From positions 16,811,280 through 16,875,279 of the forward strand of contig OX465103.1 of the NCBI GenBank assembly GCA_949987565.1: 64,000 nt of DNA, written 5' to 3'. The notes beneath the pieces are model-generated. The model ran no database searches. It was given only the letters and a program-made list of their open reading frames with translations, and was not told where the DNA came from. The position numbers and the translations under genes are program-made. The first letter of the stretch is position 1. Every line of letters begins with the position of its first letter. Positions 11,465-22,339 of this stretch are shown here, piece by piece. This DNA is from Luidia sarsii (taxonomy: Eukaryota > Echinodermata > Asteroidea > Paxillosida > Luidiidae).

Positions 11465-13070
11465 ATGAAGATGAACGTGATCACAGTTCTGGGTGCCGTG
11501 CTCTTGGTGGCGCTCTTCATGGTGGACGGCGAGGCTAAACCATTCGGAAGAGGCAGGCCAGGTATAGTTCACTTGCTTTGATTTATCGTTAACAAATTGG
11601 ACCAGGGCTAGAGGGCGTTGTGCCCCGCGGGTTCTCTCTCTAATCGCGCTGTGATCTCTCCCTCCAGGCGGCCGTGCCGAGGACGGAGATGCACCGGACT
11701 GCCCCCGGCGTCGCTGCCCGCGCCCGACGCGCCGAAGCCGCGTCTGCGTGGAGGTGGACGGCCGACTCAATCGCACCATGCCGTCGACCTGCCGGGCAGA
11801 GGTGCTGGCCTGCCGCACCGGCAGCAACATCACCTTAATGGTAGAGGGCGCCTGTACGCGCCCAGTGGCCCCTGGCCATGTGCGTGCCCTCCGCGTGCAA
11901 AAGATCGAGGAGATGGAGAAGGAAGAGGAGGAAGAGGAAGACGACAGCAAGGAAAGCGACAGCGAAGAAAGCAACGAAGACAATGACGAGGAAACCACTA
12001 CCCTGATATCTAGTGAGTAGAGATTCTGTTTTATAACAAGAGCGTACGTAGGCGGAAGCGTAATGATAAAACGGAAAAAACAGCTATAAAGGTTGAGGTC
12101 AAGCACACAGCACACCGACGTGACCTGTGTCGACAAGGAGACTGCGACGCCATTACCAAAGAGGGAAAACTAGACGCGAAGTGTCGAAGACTGCACACAT
12201 AATGTACACGTACCGTACACGTACACGAACGTTGAAACACACACAAACCCGTACACATATATGTAGAATGCGCATGTACCCAAAACATAGCACCAGTAGC
12301 TCAGTAGCACAGTGGTTTTAGAAAGGAAATGTCGCTAACAGTTGACCGGACACAGTGACACCCGCCATCACCTGAAAGTGTTGCGGACCTGCGAAAAAAA
12401 TCGACAGGGTCTGTGCCCTTAAATTGCACGGTGAACGGTCCGGTTTTTCCCCGTTCATATTACGGGCGATTGCCACTGACATCCGGGCAATTCGAGCTGA
12501 AGTTGCCCTCTTTGGCAACGGCGGATGCGCGTCCATGTCGGCGCTCGTTCGTACCACGCGCGGATAGGGGAGTGCACACACTCGTTTATTTATAGAGCTC
12601 TATGAGTGGATGCGTCATTACAACATCATGCGTCGCATTTTCTACATAAGCGAGATTTGCATACAACACTGACAACTTTTTTCCAGAAAAAAAAAATTAT
12701 TTCCACATTTTTTTCTTCTCTTTTTTTAACAGCAACGAGCGGGGCCACAGCTTCCTCCGCAGAGCCAACGATGACAGTCACGAATACAGGCACCGTGACG
12801 ACAGAGGACAGTATAACCCCCGGAAGCACCGACCAGGCCATGACCACGACCTTCAGCGGCACCAGTCTGGCGCCCTCAGGCCCCTCGGTGACCGGCGGCG
12901 GCGTGACGGGGCCGGGCGCGCTCTGCACCACCAACTGCCCCCTGGTCAGCGAGCCGGTGTGCGGCTCGGACGGCTCTACCTACCAGTCGCGGTGCGTTCT
13001 CGAATCTTACGCCTGCTCCAACGGGCTTGACTCACTCACTGTGGCCGATGAGGGAGTATGCCCACCATAG
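11465..13070 (+). CDS. Secreted two-Kazal-domain protein (paralogue 2)
   Basis: Predicted secreted protease inhibitor of 259 residues. Coding exons are 11465-11561, 11668-12012 and 12733-13070, joined in phase 1; the sum is 780 nt. Exon 1 encodes a signal peptide (MKMNVITVLGAVLLVALFMV). Exon 2 encodes a divergent Kazal domain (C44, C48, C58, C73, C80, C94; Arg at the predicted P1 position; an NIT glycosylation site) and then an acidic Glu/Asp/Ser stretch. Exon 3 encodes a Thr/Ser/Gly linker and a canonical Kazal domain at about 212-257 (PVCGSDGSTYQSRC), with Leu predicted at P1. The spacing of domain 1 is identical to paralogue 1, showing that the divergent form is conserved rather than decayed. 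The promoter is described at 11018-11253. A likely poly(A) signal AATAAA lies at about 13680. Confidence 0.9.
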
Positions 13071-13918
13071 ACGTAGCACCAATTATATCTGTCCTCTAAG
13101 ACTTGGGGTATGTTGCTAAAATGACTATGAAAAACCTCGTTGCTTCATATTATTCCCGTAGGGCCATGTTGCCGAAACTGTGGAATTGTTGTTATAGTCT
13201 TGGGAGACGTGTTAGGGTCAGATATACATTTAAGCGAGCCTGGTAATGAAACCCTGGCTCTGGTCTCCTGTTAAGGACACCCTTGCGAGATGGACCTTAC
13301 CATTGTAGTCTCTCTGTCGAGTCCTCGTTTTAGTCTGATTTGTCACATCTCCCCGGTATTATACTAGACCAGGAACAAGTATAATACCTTTGAGTATTGA
13401 CTCTTATTTTGCCTTTGACTATTTTTTAACATAAAAGTTTAACAATTTATTATACTTATGCAGCATGTAAAGTTGGATTTCTTGAAACTCATAAAATCAT
13501 ATACATTTGTTTTTACCAGACGGAAGAGCAGTGTATTTGCTGAACTAATTATATAAGTTAGATCACTCGAAACTGTGTGTACTTTATTCTCACTTTGTAT
13601 TTCACCAAAACCATAAGGTTTTTGTCAGAGGGCGTTAGTTTATCTAATTCGTGTGCAGTTTTTGATAACCCCCCTTTTTTAATAAAACAGAATACTGAAA
13701 GTGCACTTATACGGTTTCTGGGTCCTCGTCTATGTGGAGCCTCAAAATGTCCTAGTTTAAATTTGTAATGGACGCGCTTAAATGTACATGCATACGAAAA
13801 GTAGAGACAGCAAATACAATCGAGCATGTGCTCCTTGGTTTCCAAACTACAAACAAACAGCAAATACAGTTTAACAAACGTAAGTACAGAAGACATACAT
13901 ACAGTCAGGTAGACAGCA

Positions 13919-14142
13919 GGGGCCAATTTCATAGAGCCGCTTAAGCGTCAAAATGTTAAGCGCAAAATCTCATGAGCCACAGGATCCCCTTACCAACCCA
14001 AACTTCACTTTTGTTTCATGCTCAGTAAAGAAAAGTGGAAAACAAGTCAAAAGCAATGGACATCACATCGCAGTGCAGTTTGAAATCCTGCTTACACGAG
14101 GAAGATCTTTTCACCCTTAAGCGGCGCTATGAAATTGGGCCC
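13919..14142. mobile_element. MITE (GGGCCAATTTCATAG ends)
   Basis: The left end GGGGCCAATTTCATAGAGCC and the inverted right end GGGCCCAATTTCATAGCGCC pair over about 34 bp, continuing through GCTTAAG. The element is about 224 bp and has no coding capacity. The target duplication could not be fixed by eye. Confidence 0.75.
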
Positions 14143-14659
14143 AGGTCAAACAAACAACCTCTTCGAGGTCGGTACTACATAACAGCGTCATGCACGCTAA
14201 GTGGCTCTCCTTTGTGCTGGACTCTCGAGAGAAATTCTTGAGAATCGAATCCGTTGGGAATGTGGGTTGCTGAGACAAAGCCTTCGGTAACGCCGACCGC
14301 GTCCAGTTCCGCCACAGCCAGGACGTATCCGCGCACTCCTCTAAAACTTGATCCACCCGAGGCCTCGTCCATCCGTTTGCATGTTTGAATGAATGGAGGA
14401 CCATGCTTCTCGGGGGACTCCCCACTTGGCGTTTGACGTATTGACGGATTTTTCATTCAATTTCTGTGCTCCATTCCTTTCTTCAGTGGTCATTCGTCAG
14501 CATAGCTATAGGGGGTTGAAAAATCTGTTGTCCTTGTAAAAAAAAACAGGACGGTTTATAAGCCGTTTATCCTAAGTGTTCTCAGCATTCGGTGACTTCT
14601 GAACCGAGTGAAACAGGCCCGACGACTTTGTGCCAAAGATTGCCGCGGTTACTCCAACG

Positions 14660-15832
14660 ATGGCCCCCAGTGATGCGGTAAATTTGACCGGGACAGTGTA
14701 CGACCACTACTACCAGAAGCAGATCATTGCAGCCGGGTACGTGTGCATCTCGGTGTTGGGCGTGGTGGGCAACCTCACCGTGCTCCTGTCGGGGTTACTC
14801 TCCCTCCAGCCTCGCACAAAGACCAACGTCTTCGTCTTCAACATGGCCCTGGCCGATCTGGTCGCATCCTCCTTTTATTCCGTCAATGCTGTGGTGATGC
14901 TTGGGATTCCCTCCTCGGAGAGACCGCCCGTCCCTCAAAGCCTCTGCGCCTTGACCGGATACCTCATAGTGGTTACTATCGGTTGCAGCATCAACAACAT
15001 AGCCTGTGTGGCTGTATACCGAGCACTGATCACCGTAGGGGGGAGGAGGCCGCTTTTGATGTCCCTCTTCACCCCAAAGGGACTCGTGGCGATGGTGTGC
15101 ACTAGCTGGCTCATTCCGATGGCTATGGCACTCATACCCATTTTGACCGAGTACGGTGCATTCGCCTACGACGTCAGGATCAACACCTGCACCTTCAATC
15201 CTACGGCAAAGGAGAGCGCTTTCTTCAGTAAAATAACCGTCGCCGTTTTCTATCCGACCCAGTTGGTCGTCACCTTCGCCAGCTACGCCGCAATCTTTAT
15301 CAAAGTGCGGAAGCACCTCCGCACGATCAAGCGGTGTGCCACGGGGCCAATCATGACCAGCAGTCACGGAGCTGATGCTAACGATGATCCGAACAGCCGG
15401 TCGAGAGACAGAAACCAATATGGTACATCTGGCCATCCACTAGCGACCATCAATCCTCCTCCTCATCCTCCTGCTCCTTCTCCTACTGCTCCTGCTCCTC
15501 CCGCTCCTCTTCCTTCGAACAACAGCCTATCGCGTCGAAGCCTAACTGTTACCATGAACATGCTCTTCGTTCTCATCTGCTTCATTGCTTGCATAACGCC
15601 CTACTCACTGTTGACCGCAATTCGCTCAAGCACGACAGAGATACTACTTCCCTTTTTCGGAGTACTGGTTTACCTAAGCAGCGGTCTCAATCCCGTGATC
15701 TACATGACACGGCACCCCGACTTCAAGGAGGTGAGCTACTGCATCCTCTCCTGTAAATTCGCCGAGATACCCAAGAAATCAGCCTTCCTCAGGAGGTTGC
15801 TCGCTGTGAATGATGGGTCTTCGGGAGACTAG
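14660..15832 (+). CDS. Class A GPCR, moody/GPR84-like
   Basis: Intronless 390-residue seven-transmembrane receptor of the rhodopsin class. The start is the first in-frame ATG after an in-frame TGA at 14609, in a strong context (ACGATGG). Class landmarks are present: N38 in TM1, D66 in TM2 (ALADL), a C96-C177 disulphide, W150 in TM4, P199 in TM5, P314 in TM6, and NPVIY at 344-348. The DRY motif reads Y-R-A: the arginine (R121) is kept but both neighbours are changed. The TM6 toggle Trp is Ile (CITP). The third loop is long and Pro-rich, encoded by CCTCCT repeats. An NLT glycosylation site is at residue 8. A poly(A) signal AATAAA lies at 15907, about 75 bases after the stop. The ligand is unknown; the moody-like label is inferred from overall pattern. 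Confidence 0.92.
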   Translation: MAPSDAVNLTGTVYDHYYQKQIIAAGYVCISVLGVVGNLTVLLSGLLSLQPRTKTNVFVFNMALADLVASSFYSVNAVVMLGIPSSERPPVPQSLCALTGYLIVVTIGCSINNIACVAVYRALITVGGRRPLLMSLFTPKGLVAMVCTSWLIPMAMALIPILTEYGAFAYDVRINTCTFNPTAKESAFFSKITVAVFYPTQLVVTFASYAAIFIKVRKHLRTIKRCATGPIMTSSHGADANDDPNSRSRDRNQYGTSGHPLATINPPPHPPAPSPTAPAPPAPLPSNNSLSRRSLTVTMNMLFVLICFIACITPYSLLTAIRSSTTEILLPFFGVLVYLSSGLNPVIYMTRHPDFKEVSYCILSCKFAEIPKKSAFLRRLLAVNDGSSGD

Positions 15833-15906
15833 CTAGAAAGTGTCTGTACTCACGTTCATAGCCAATTGCTCATAGTCATGTTCATAAAGAGTTATCATAA
15901 TTGCAA

Positions 15907-15912
15907 AATAAA
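15907..15912 (+). terminator. Poly(A) signal of the GPCR gene
   Basis: AATAAA about 75 bases downstream of the GPCR stop codon. Confidence 0.65.
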
Positions 15913-16035
15913 GTGCCATGTACTCGTACTCACCCTCGTACTCGTTGAAATGTTCTCGACAACAACACTAATATTTTGTAGGTGACATTGAATAGCTAAG
16001 TTGATATACCGATAGACGTGCGTGTATCAGGGTGT

Positions 16036-16625
16036 ACAAGGCGCGGAGATGAACCTTGGTTGGCACTCACAGGCCCTTTATAAATCCACGCATCAGACTC
16101 GGGCTCAGGATTTGTCTCCGTTTGACAAAATCTGAAAAATCAGGTCGTGTTTTTGTCTCCGAACTTGAAGGTTATCGGCTTAATACGTACAGAGCATTCA
16201 CCGAGAAACTGGGGCCAAACGCTTGTTTCTAGATGCCTGTGATATCATAATTGGTAAAAGAAAATATGAACGAAGTCTCAGCCTTCATTTCGTAAACGGC
16301 CACAGTTTCCTAATTATATGACCTCATACTCATTACCAGTAGTTAATTATTCATCTGGACTTTAATTGTACAGAGATTTTAAAGTTATCCACAGAGCAGA
16401 CCGCGGGGTGCATTTAAGAATCCAGCATAACCACACAGCCTTCGGTGGTCAGGTAGGAATGTTTCCATAACTACATAGGATTTTTCTGCTCTCACCATTA
16501 CAAAGGTTTTTATCTCAGGGTGATGAGAATGATTGATTTCACAAAGTACAAACAATCTGATATGACGAAATGCATGATTAATTGAAAACCCTTCACCTTT
16601 CAACTCACGAGTTAGCACATGTTAA
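16036..16625 (+). repeat. Dispersed repeat R1, long copy upstream of pseudogene
   Basis: It matches 18262-18745 through a series of ordered blocks: ACAGGCCCTTTATAAATC, CATTCACCGAGAAACTGGGG, TTGTTTCTAGATGCCTGTGATAT, CACAGAGCAGA, GGTCAGGTAG, and a final CTTCACCTTTCA. Shorter copies lie at 2565-2670 (-) and 36060-36260 (-). Confidence 0.7.
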
Positions 16626-16639
16626 CCCTAACCGACATT

Positions 16640-17361
16640 GAAACCACAATACTCGCCGCCGTTTTCTATCCGACCCAATTGGTCGTCTCCTTTGGCAGCT
16701 ACGCCGCCATCTTCGTCAAATTATGCGGAAGCACCTCCGCACGATCAAGCAGCGCGCCCCGGAGGTGATCGGGCCGACCCTGGCCCAGCCTCGCAGGGAC
16801 AGAGCCAGAAGTCGGCCGGTGACGAACATTCGACCATTCGGGTGAGTGAAGGGGAACAGTGCTGCAGACTTCTCCTGCTCTTCCTCCTCTTCCTCCTCAT
16901 CACCCCTTCCTCCTCCTCCTTCGAATATCAACAACAGCCTATCGCGTCGAAGCCTAGCTGTTACTTTGAACATGCTGCTCGTTCTCATCTGCTTCATAGC
17001 TTGCATGACTCCCTACTCACTGTTGGTCGGATTTCGCTCAAGCAAGACAGAGATACTCATTCCCTTTTTCGGAGCATTGGTCTTCCTAAGCAGCGGCCTC
17101 AATCCCTTGATCTACATGACACGGCACCCCGACTTCAAGAAGGTGTGCCGCTGCATCCTCGCCGGTAAATTCGCCGAGGTACCCAAGAAATCAGTCGTCC
17201 TTCGGAGGCTGCTCGCCGTAAACGATGGGACTTTGGGAGACAAGCTAGGCGTATATGTGCGCTCAAGAGCACTCGTTCCTTTTTTGACACCAAATTCGTC
17301 TGGGCCACCTATGAGCATTATTTTACTTTCCATTAGCACGTCGCTTGTATACATGGCGTAA
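16640..17361 (+). pseudogene. Partial GPCR copy (TM5-TM7)
   Basis: The segment is a close duplicate of the 3' half of the GPCR at 14660-15832. TM5 (AVFYPTQLVVSF) is read in one frame from 16652. A two-base insertion near 16721 shifts the frame, and an in-frame TGA stands at 16843 before the third-loop/TM6/TM7 part (16846-17361, NPLIYMTRHPDFKK). TM1-TM4 are absent. The original stop has been lost, so the frame runs about 40 residues further. No start codon is available. It is flanked by two R1 repeat copies. A GTGAGT at 16843 could serve as a donor, but that would not repair the missing TM1-4. Confidence 0.85.
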
Positions 17362-17724
17362 TTTGATATCAAAGATAAAACCCCTACCTTCAATTTAGCA
17401 AACTTTGTTATCACGATTAGATGAATCAGCTCAGTCAGTAAAGCCCTTATAGACTTCTGCCTTGTAATCCCTTGTGATCCTGTATACGCATTGATGTACG
17501 CAAGTGTTTTGTAAGAACGCATGTCAATCGGCTCCAACTGATGCCATGCAGATGGTCAATGGAGAGACCGCTCATTGTGGATCGGTAAATATGCATTTGA
17601 TTTCATACACTTTCATTTAGATTTGCTGTTTTCTTCGGTTTTTCGTGTTTAAGTCCAAATCTCATGTCATTATTAAGTTATCAAAGATATAAAAGTTAAT
17701 GTAATGATACGTAAATAGATGTCT

Positions 17725-18016
17725 TATCCATTGGGCCCCGGGGCCGATATATGTTGCAGGTTTATGTTACTTTAGATATACAATTCCAACGTAAATTCTG
17801 TAAACTGAACCGTCAATCAAAGGCAAAAGGAAAAATTCGACCCCACCAGGATTTCAACATGGAACTCCCTGCTCCGTAGTCAGATGCCGTATCCATTGGG
17901 CAACGGGGCCGATGTATGTAATAAGAAAGACGTTACTTTAGCAGTACAATTTCAATGTAAATTCAGTATAAGACGAGAAGCATGTTCGACCCCGGTGGGA
18001 TTCGAACCTGCAACAG
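17725..18016 (-). repeat. Tandem tRNA-Arg-derived SINE units
   Basis: Read on the minus strand, three tRNA-like pieces occur about 150-170 bp apart, each followed by a shared tail (ACGTTACTTTAG..ACAATT). The piece at about 17980-18016 keeps a perfect B box (GGTTCGAATCC). The middle one (17838-17910) is full length. The piece at about 17725-17745 is only a 5' fragment. Confidence 0.7.
17838..17910 (-). tRNA. tRNA-Arg(ACG)-like sequence, probably SINE head
   Basis: This 73-nt sequence folds as a cloverleaf: a 7-bp acceptor stem (GGCCCCG with GGGGTC, two G-U pairs), a D arm, an anticodon loop CTACGGA (anticodon ACG) and a T arm with loop TTGAAAT. The anticodon and T stems each have one mismatch and the B box is degenerate (GTTGAAATCC). 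With its tandem tailed neighbours it is more likely a tRNA-derived SINE head or pseudogene than a working tRNA gene. Confidence 0.5.
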
Positions 18017-18261
18017 GGGCAGTTTTCTAGAAGTTCTGACCACAATAAAAAATAAATGATGAGATCCCCACAAAATGATTAGATCTCCTGGTGACAATCA
18101 AGTGGCCTAATATTCGCCCAAGGTATCCTCCAATCCTCAGTCCTGATGGAGATTTTACAGAATCACTGGCCTGCATGTAAACAGTTAATATCTTGCTCAA
18201 GTGTAAGGTTAAGTTGCGATAACAAAGTTGGTATTCCGAGAAGTGTGAGTGGGGTGTGGTT

Positions 18262-18745
18262 ACAAGGAGCGGAGAGCACCTTGGTTGACATTCACAGGCC
18301 CTTTATGAATCAATGGCTCGGACTCAGGCTTCGTCCCCGTCTGAAAAAACCTGAACAACCCGGTTGTGGTTTGTCTCCGAAATTGTTTGTTGGCTTGACA
18401 AGTACAAAGCATTCACCGAGAAACTGGGGTCAATCCCTTGTTTTTAGATGCCTGTGATATTATTACGGGTAAGAGAAATGTGTCCAAAGCCTAAGCCTGA
18501 GCCTAAACCTTCATTTCACATATCGACAGAGCAGAACCCTGGATACATTTCAGAGTCCAACATGGCCAAATCGCCTAGGGGGTCAGGTAGAAATTTTCTG
18601 AGATGATTTTCCCCTCTAAACATTAAAAAGAATTTCATCTCATCAGTGGCGTTGGAATGATCGTTTTCAAATAGTACAAGCAATGACGAAACTCATAGTT
18701 ATTTAATTACCCTTCACATTTACATTGATGAGTGAACGAGTGTTA
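18262..18745 (+). repeat. Dispersed repeat R1, long copy downstream of pseudogene
   Basis: It aligns by eye with 16036-16625 over most of its length, in the same orientation. It contains AAGCCTAAGCCTGAGCCTAAACC, a motif that also recurs near 4630, 6125, 9370 and 36175. Confidence 0.7.
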
Positions 18746-18749
18746 TTTG

Positions 18750-21070
18750 TTAGTTAAAAGACATACATATTTAAAGGTGAGTCTTGAAAATGGTGGTCAC
18801 CTTTATATTCCGCGTACATGTATAATATCAAAAAATATAAACAATGGTGATTGGTGAACTCTCTATATAAACTAGCTAAAGTCTTGGAAATATTGTTGAC
18901 TGTTAAACTCTCACGATAAATGTAATAGAACTCGAATCTTGTCCTGATGTTTTATTGTGTGGCAGTGCAGACTTGTCGAGTGAGAATTAGTATAAGAAGT
19001 GAAACAAAAGGCCTATATTCACATCATTGGTAAAATTAAAAAGATGTATGTGTTTTAAAGTAATGTGTTTTAAAGTTTACCAATAAACATTCCAATAAAA
19101 AAAAAACCAACACGGTTTTCGCAACGTTCTGTAGTTGAAGAAATAGTTTATAAGGTGAGTGAATAAAACTATTTGTCGATGTTTGAGTGAAGATTTCTCG
19201 AGAAATACAGGATGCGAGAAGCATCCTCCCATATCGTCCGAATTGCAAAACAAACCCGGTTGTCTTAAGCTCATTTGTTCGACAATATATCGGTTAATTA
19301 CCCGTAGCATCCAAATACCCCTAAACAAAATGGTGGTTCCACACTTAATCGGCTCGTCGGAGCCATGTTAGTTGAATAAGTGCGTTGCAACGCTCGGCAA
19401 ATAAATAGTCGGGTACATTAAAATTCCCATGAATCCTAGGCAAACAAGATAGAGACTGAATACGGTTTCACAGCACAAGACACCCCCACCGTTCCCTCAC
19501 AATGATGTTCCATTCCCTCCTAAATAATTATTCCACTGGTGTTCTCATAAGGGCTCCGTACATTCCTCAGACTCGGACAGATGAATAGTGCAGAGAACGT
19601 GGATTTCAATAATCAGTGCGTTTGAAGGTTTCGAGATCCGATAACAAGGATGCGACCTGACGAACTAACGCGGCGAAAGTACTTGTACATACTCGGCACT
19701 GCGCAGGCCTAAAGTAAGGACTATAAGCTCCAATAGTTCTTTTATAGGCCATAGGTGATTACTGGTGGCAGAATACTGGCTCGCTTATTGGCTGAAGTCG
19801 ACGCCAGCAGCGAACTTGCAAATTTAAGTACAAGCAGGGGATGGTTTAAAGAAAACAAATGTGCACAATGTATTATGTTACACGTAAATTGGTTAGTACT
19901 GTTTTGCTCGTCCCATCCGTATATGACTCAGCTATATACAGTGGACACCGTGACGCCAAGCCGATATATATGATAATCCAAACAATGACTTCGAGGATGC
20001 CTTTGTCTTGTCAATATCCGTAGCTGCCATTGTCCTCCGTTCTCCTGTCGGCGTGTACTATTTCCTTCTAACTACAGTCAATGTGGTAAGCGGGGAGAGA
20101 GTGCTTTTTGAGCCGGATGGTGCCTTTGTGGCCTGCTCACGTCACTCTCTTAGAGAAAAGAAAAGGACGAAGAAGCAAGACGGGTGCTGGCAATTACCCC
20201 TGCCCGGCAACCGGAATGTGTTCGCTACTATAAAGAGAGATGCGATCTCTCAGCCATTACCTCATTCAGTATGACATGCACGAAGACCTTTGAAATGTTA
20301 ATGCTAATACCCTATATGCCCAGTGTCTCTAGACTGCATCTTCCTGGCCCTAGGGCTAAGAGTGCATGGCGGAGGGTTGATCGATGTGGCAGACACTGTC
20401 AACAATGAGGCACTGATCGCATGAGGAGCCCGCAGTGTCATGCCAGCATCACCCCAGGAAAAGTTATTTTGCAGCGGGTGAGCTAGTCCTGGGCATGGAG
20501 GAACATGGTAAGGAGTTCAAGGGGGAGGGGCAACGGAGCTGGCACGGAAAGACACTCCACGCGGGCGATTTCTCCGGTGTACGGATGGGCAGGCGAGTGT
20601 CAAGACTTTGTCGAAGAATAGGGTTTTCAAGAAGGAAACCGAAGGCCTGGTTACGTTTCTGCTGCTCAAGACCAGTCCAAGGTCAATTGCCGTTGCTGTG
20701 CCGGGTGATAGCAGAGTTGAGGCGAAAAGGAGAGGATCGGGAAATATCAGATAACTTAATGGGGAAATTGCGTAAATTGTGGAGAGTCAAGGTTAAATGC
20801 TAGTGGGTGGGTGCCATTTCAAAGGCAATCAAAAGCATCTTGACGGTGTCGGGTCATAGCTGAAGGTCGATTTACTCCAGAAAGCAGTCCTAATAGGAAC
20901 AGCTTGCATCCTACTGAGAAGTTGAGAACCCTCGATATCTTATACCGTACTACGGGACGTTGCTTAATCCGAATTGAATTGCAAACAAATGGAAATAAGA
21001 CTTTTAAGTTTTGCTGCGTGACGAGAACTGAAATAAAGGCATAACAACAAAGTTATTAAACACATTCAGG
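18750..21070. other. Intergenic, no gene seen
   Basis: No exon with domain content or a convincing splice pattern was found on either strand. A frame of 122 residues starting at 20435 has no ATG start and no recognisable domain. AT-rich stretches lie at 18700-19150. Confidence 0.35.
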
Positions 21071-21125
21071 TGATATACAAAAATGTTGCAAACTGCTTAC
21101 TGACTAAAATAACCAAAATGCAAAT

Positions 21126-21243
21126 CATAAAATTTAGTTGGCCTGACGTTTCGATCCTAGCAGGACCTTTCTCAAAGGCCTTTCTCTCTGCCTTTGAGAA
21201 AGGTCCTGCTAGGATCGAAACGTCAGGCCCACTAAATTTTATG
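21126..21243. repeat. HH2 hairpin, near-perfect 54-bp arms
   Basis: The left arm 21126-21179 and right arm 21190-21243 are reverse complements with one mismatch, around a 10-base pyrimidine loop. Each arm holds a hammerhead-like box series: TTTGAGA, a GGTCC/GGATC stem, then CGAAACGTC. The flank GCAAACTGCTTACTGACTAAAAT is shared with 46470-46500. Confidence 0.8.
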
Positions 21244-21478
21244 AAACACATTCAGGGTTAGAAAAATGTACAAGTGTACAAGTTTTAAGCACGAGTCTGT
21301 AATAGTGTACGCGTGTGTTTTCTGTGAGTTCAGAAGGGAGAGTTTTCCAAAGTGATGGGCCAGATGTTATAAACGATCGGCTTTCCCGTGACTTTTGTGA
21401 GCATGGGATGGATATAGGAGACATAGGGTTTTAACAGAACGAAGCGTGAAGTGAAGAGAGTGGAATATGGGGAGAATG

Positions 21479-21960
21479 CCCAGGTGACTGAACACAATTG
21501 GCAGACAGGGTTATCAACCCTTTGTCTACCCATATCAGGTGACTGAATAATATTTGGGAGACAGGGCAAACCCCCTGTCTACTCACCTCAGGTGACTGGA
21601 TGTAATTGGGAGACAGGGTTATCGCGGCACACCAATCCTTTGCCAACTCTCATCAGGTGACCGACTACAATTATCGTCAGACATACCAACCATTTTTCTA
21701 CTCACGATATTATGTTACTGAATTATACTAGCTAGACGAGGTCATTGCACTACAACCCTGTGCCTGCTCGTAATGCTGAATATACAACTGATAGGCTGAG
21801 CCATTGCGTTCCAACTCTGTCTAGCCTCACGGGGTGACAATACACCAGGTAGACAGGGTCGTCGCACACCGACCCTTTGTCTGTCCCTAGTATATAGGGT
21901 GACTACGTGAATTCGGCAGTTTCCAGGGATGTCGGCATGTGACACCAGGTGACCCCGCAC
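21479..21960 (+). repeat. Degenerate minisatellite, 53-65 bp units
   Basis: About eight units begin with CAGGTGACTG or a variant (near 21481, 21537, 21590, 21655, 21712, 21771, 21833, 21897). Most contain AGACAGGG followed by CCCTTTGTCT, a small inverted repeat. Units decay towards the right. Confidence 0.75.
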
Positions 21961-21984
21961 GTGACGTCACATATACAGTCTCAG

Positions 21985-22332
21985 CTGGAGGCGTAATTTC
22001 TTTTCACACCGCAGCCACTGGTTTCTCGCTATAGCAGTGTAAATTCGGGCTTGAAAAGAGACTACCACTGCGTTGAAAGTAAACCAGGATAGGTAGGGCG
22101 CTCGAAATGAGACATTTATTTCTCGTGAAAACACAATTTACAAAAACAAATTGTGGCAAACTACCTCCATTATAAACAACAAAACACATTCTGCCCCTCC
22201 ACAAGGCAAGGAGTCCAAACTGGCCGATAACGTAACAAACGCTTCATGTAGCCTCGTTTCAAGCGCGAATTTGCACTGTTACAGTGATAAACCTGTGCTG
22301 CACTGTAAGAAAGAAAATATGCAGCCCGAGCT
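21985..22332. mobile_element. MITE family M3, copy 1
   Basis: The ends pair over roughly 80 bp. The left end reads GCAGCCACTGGTTT..CAGTGTAAATTCG and the inverted right end GCAGCACAGGTTTA..CAGTGCAAATTCG. Both continue into CTTGAAA. The interior is shared with 29283-29565 (CTCCATTATAAACAACAA, CTCCACAAGG, GATAACGTAA). No coding capacity. Confidence 0.8.
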
Positions 22333-22339
22333 GTCTGCG

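Noticed and set aside
14630..14659. Ten extra N-terminal residues for the GPCR
   Set aside because: The frame extension begins at GTG. The first in-frame ATG is at 14660 in a strong context.
16843..16870. Mini-intron that would rescue the GPCR copy
   Set aside because: GTGAGT is present, but the copy still lacks TM1-TM4 and has the upstream frameshift.
20435..20803. 122-residue frame
   Set aside because: Starts with GTG rather than ATG, basic composition without a domain, no flanking splice logic.
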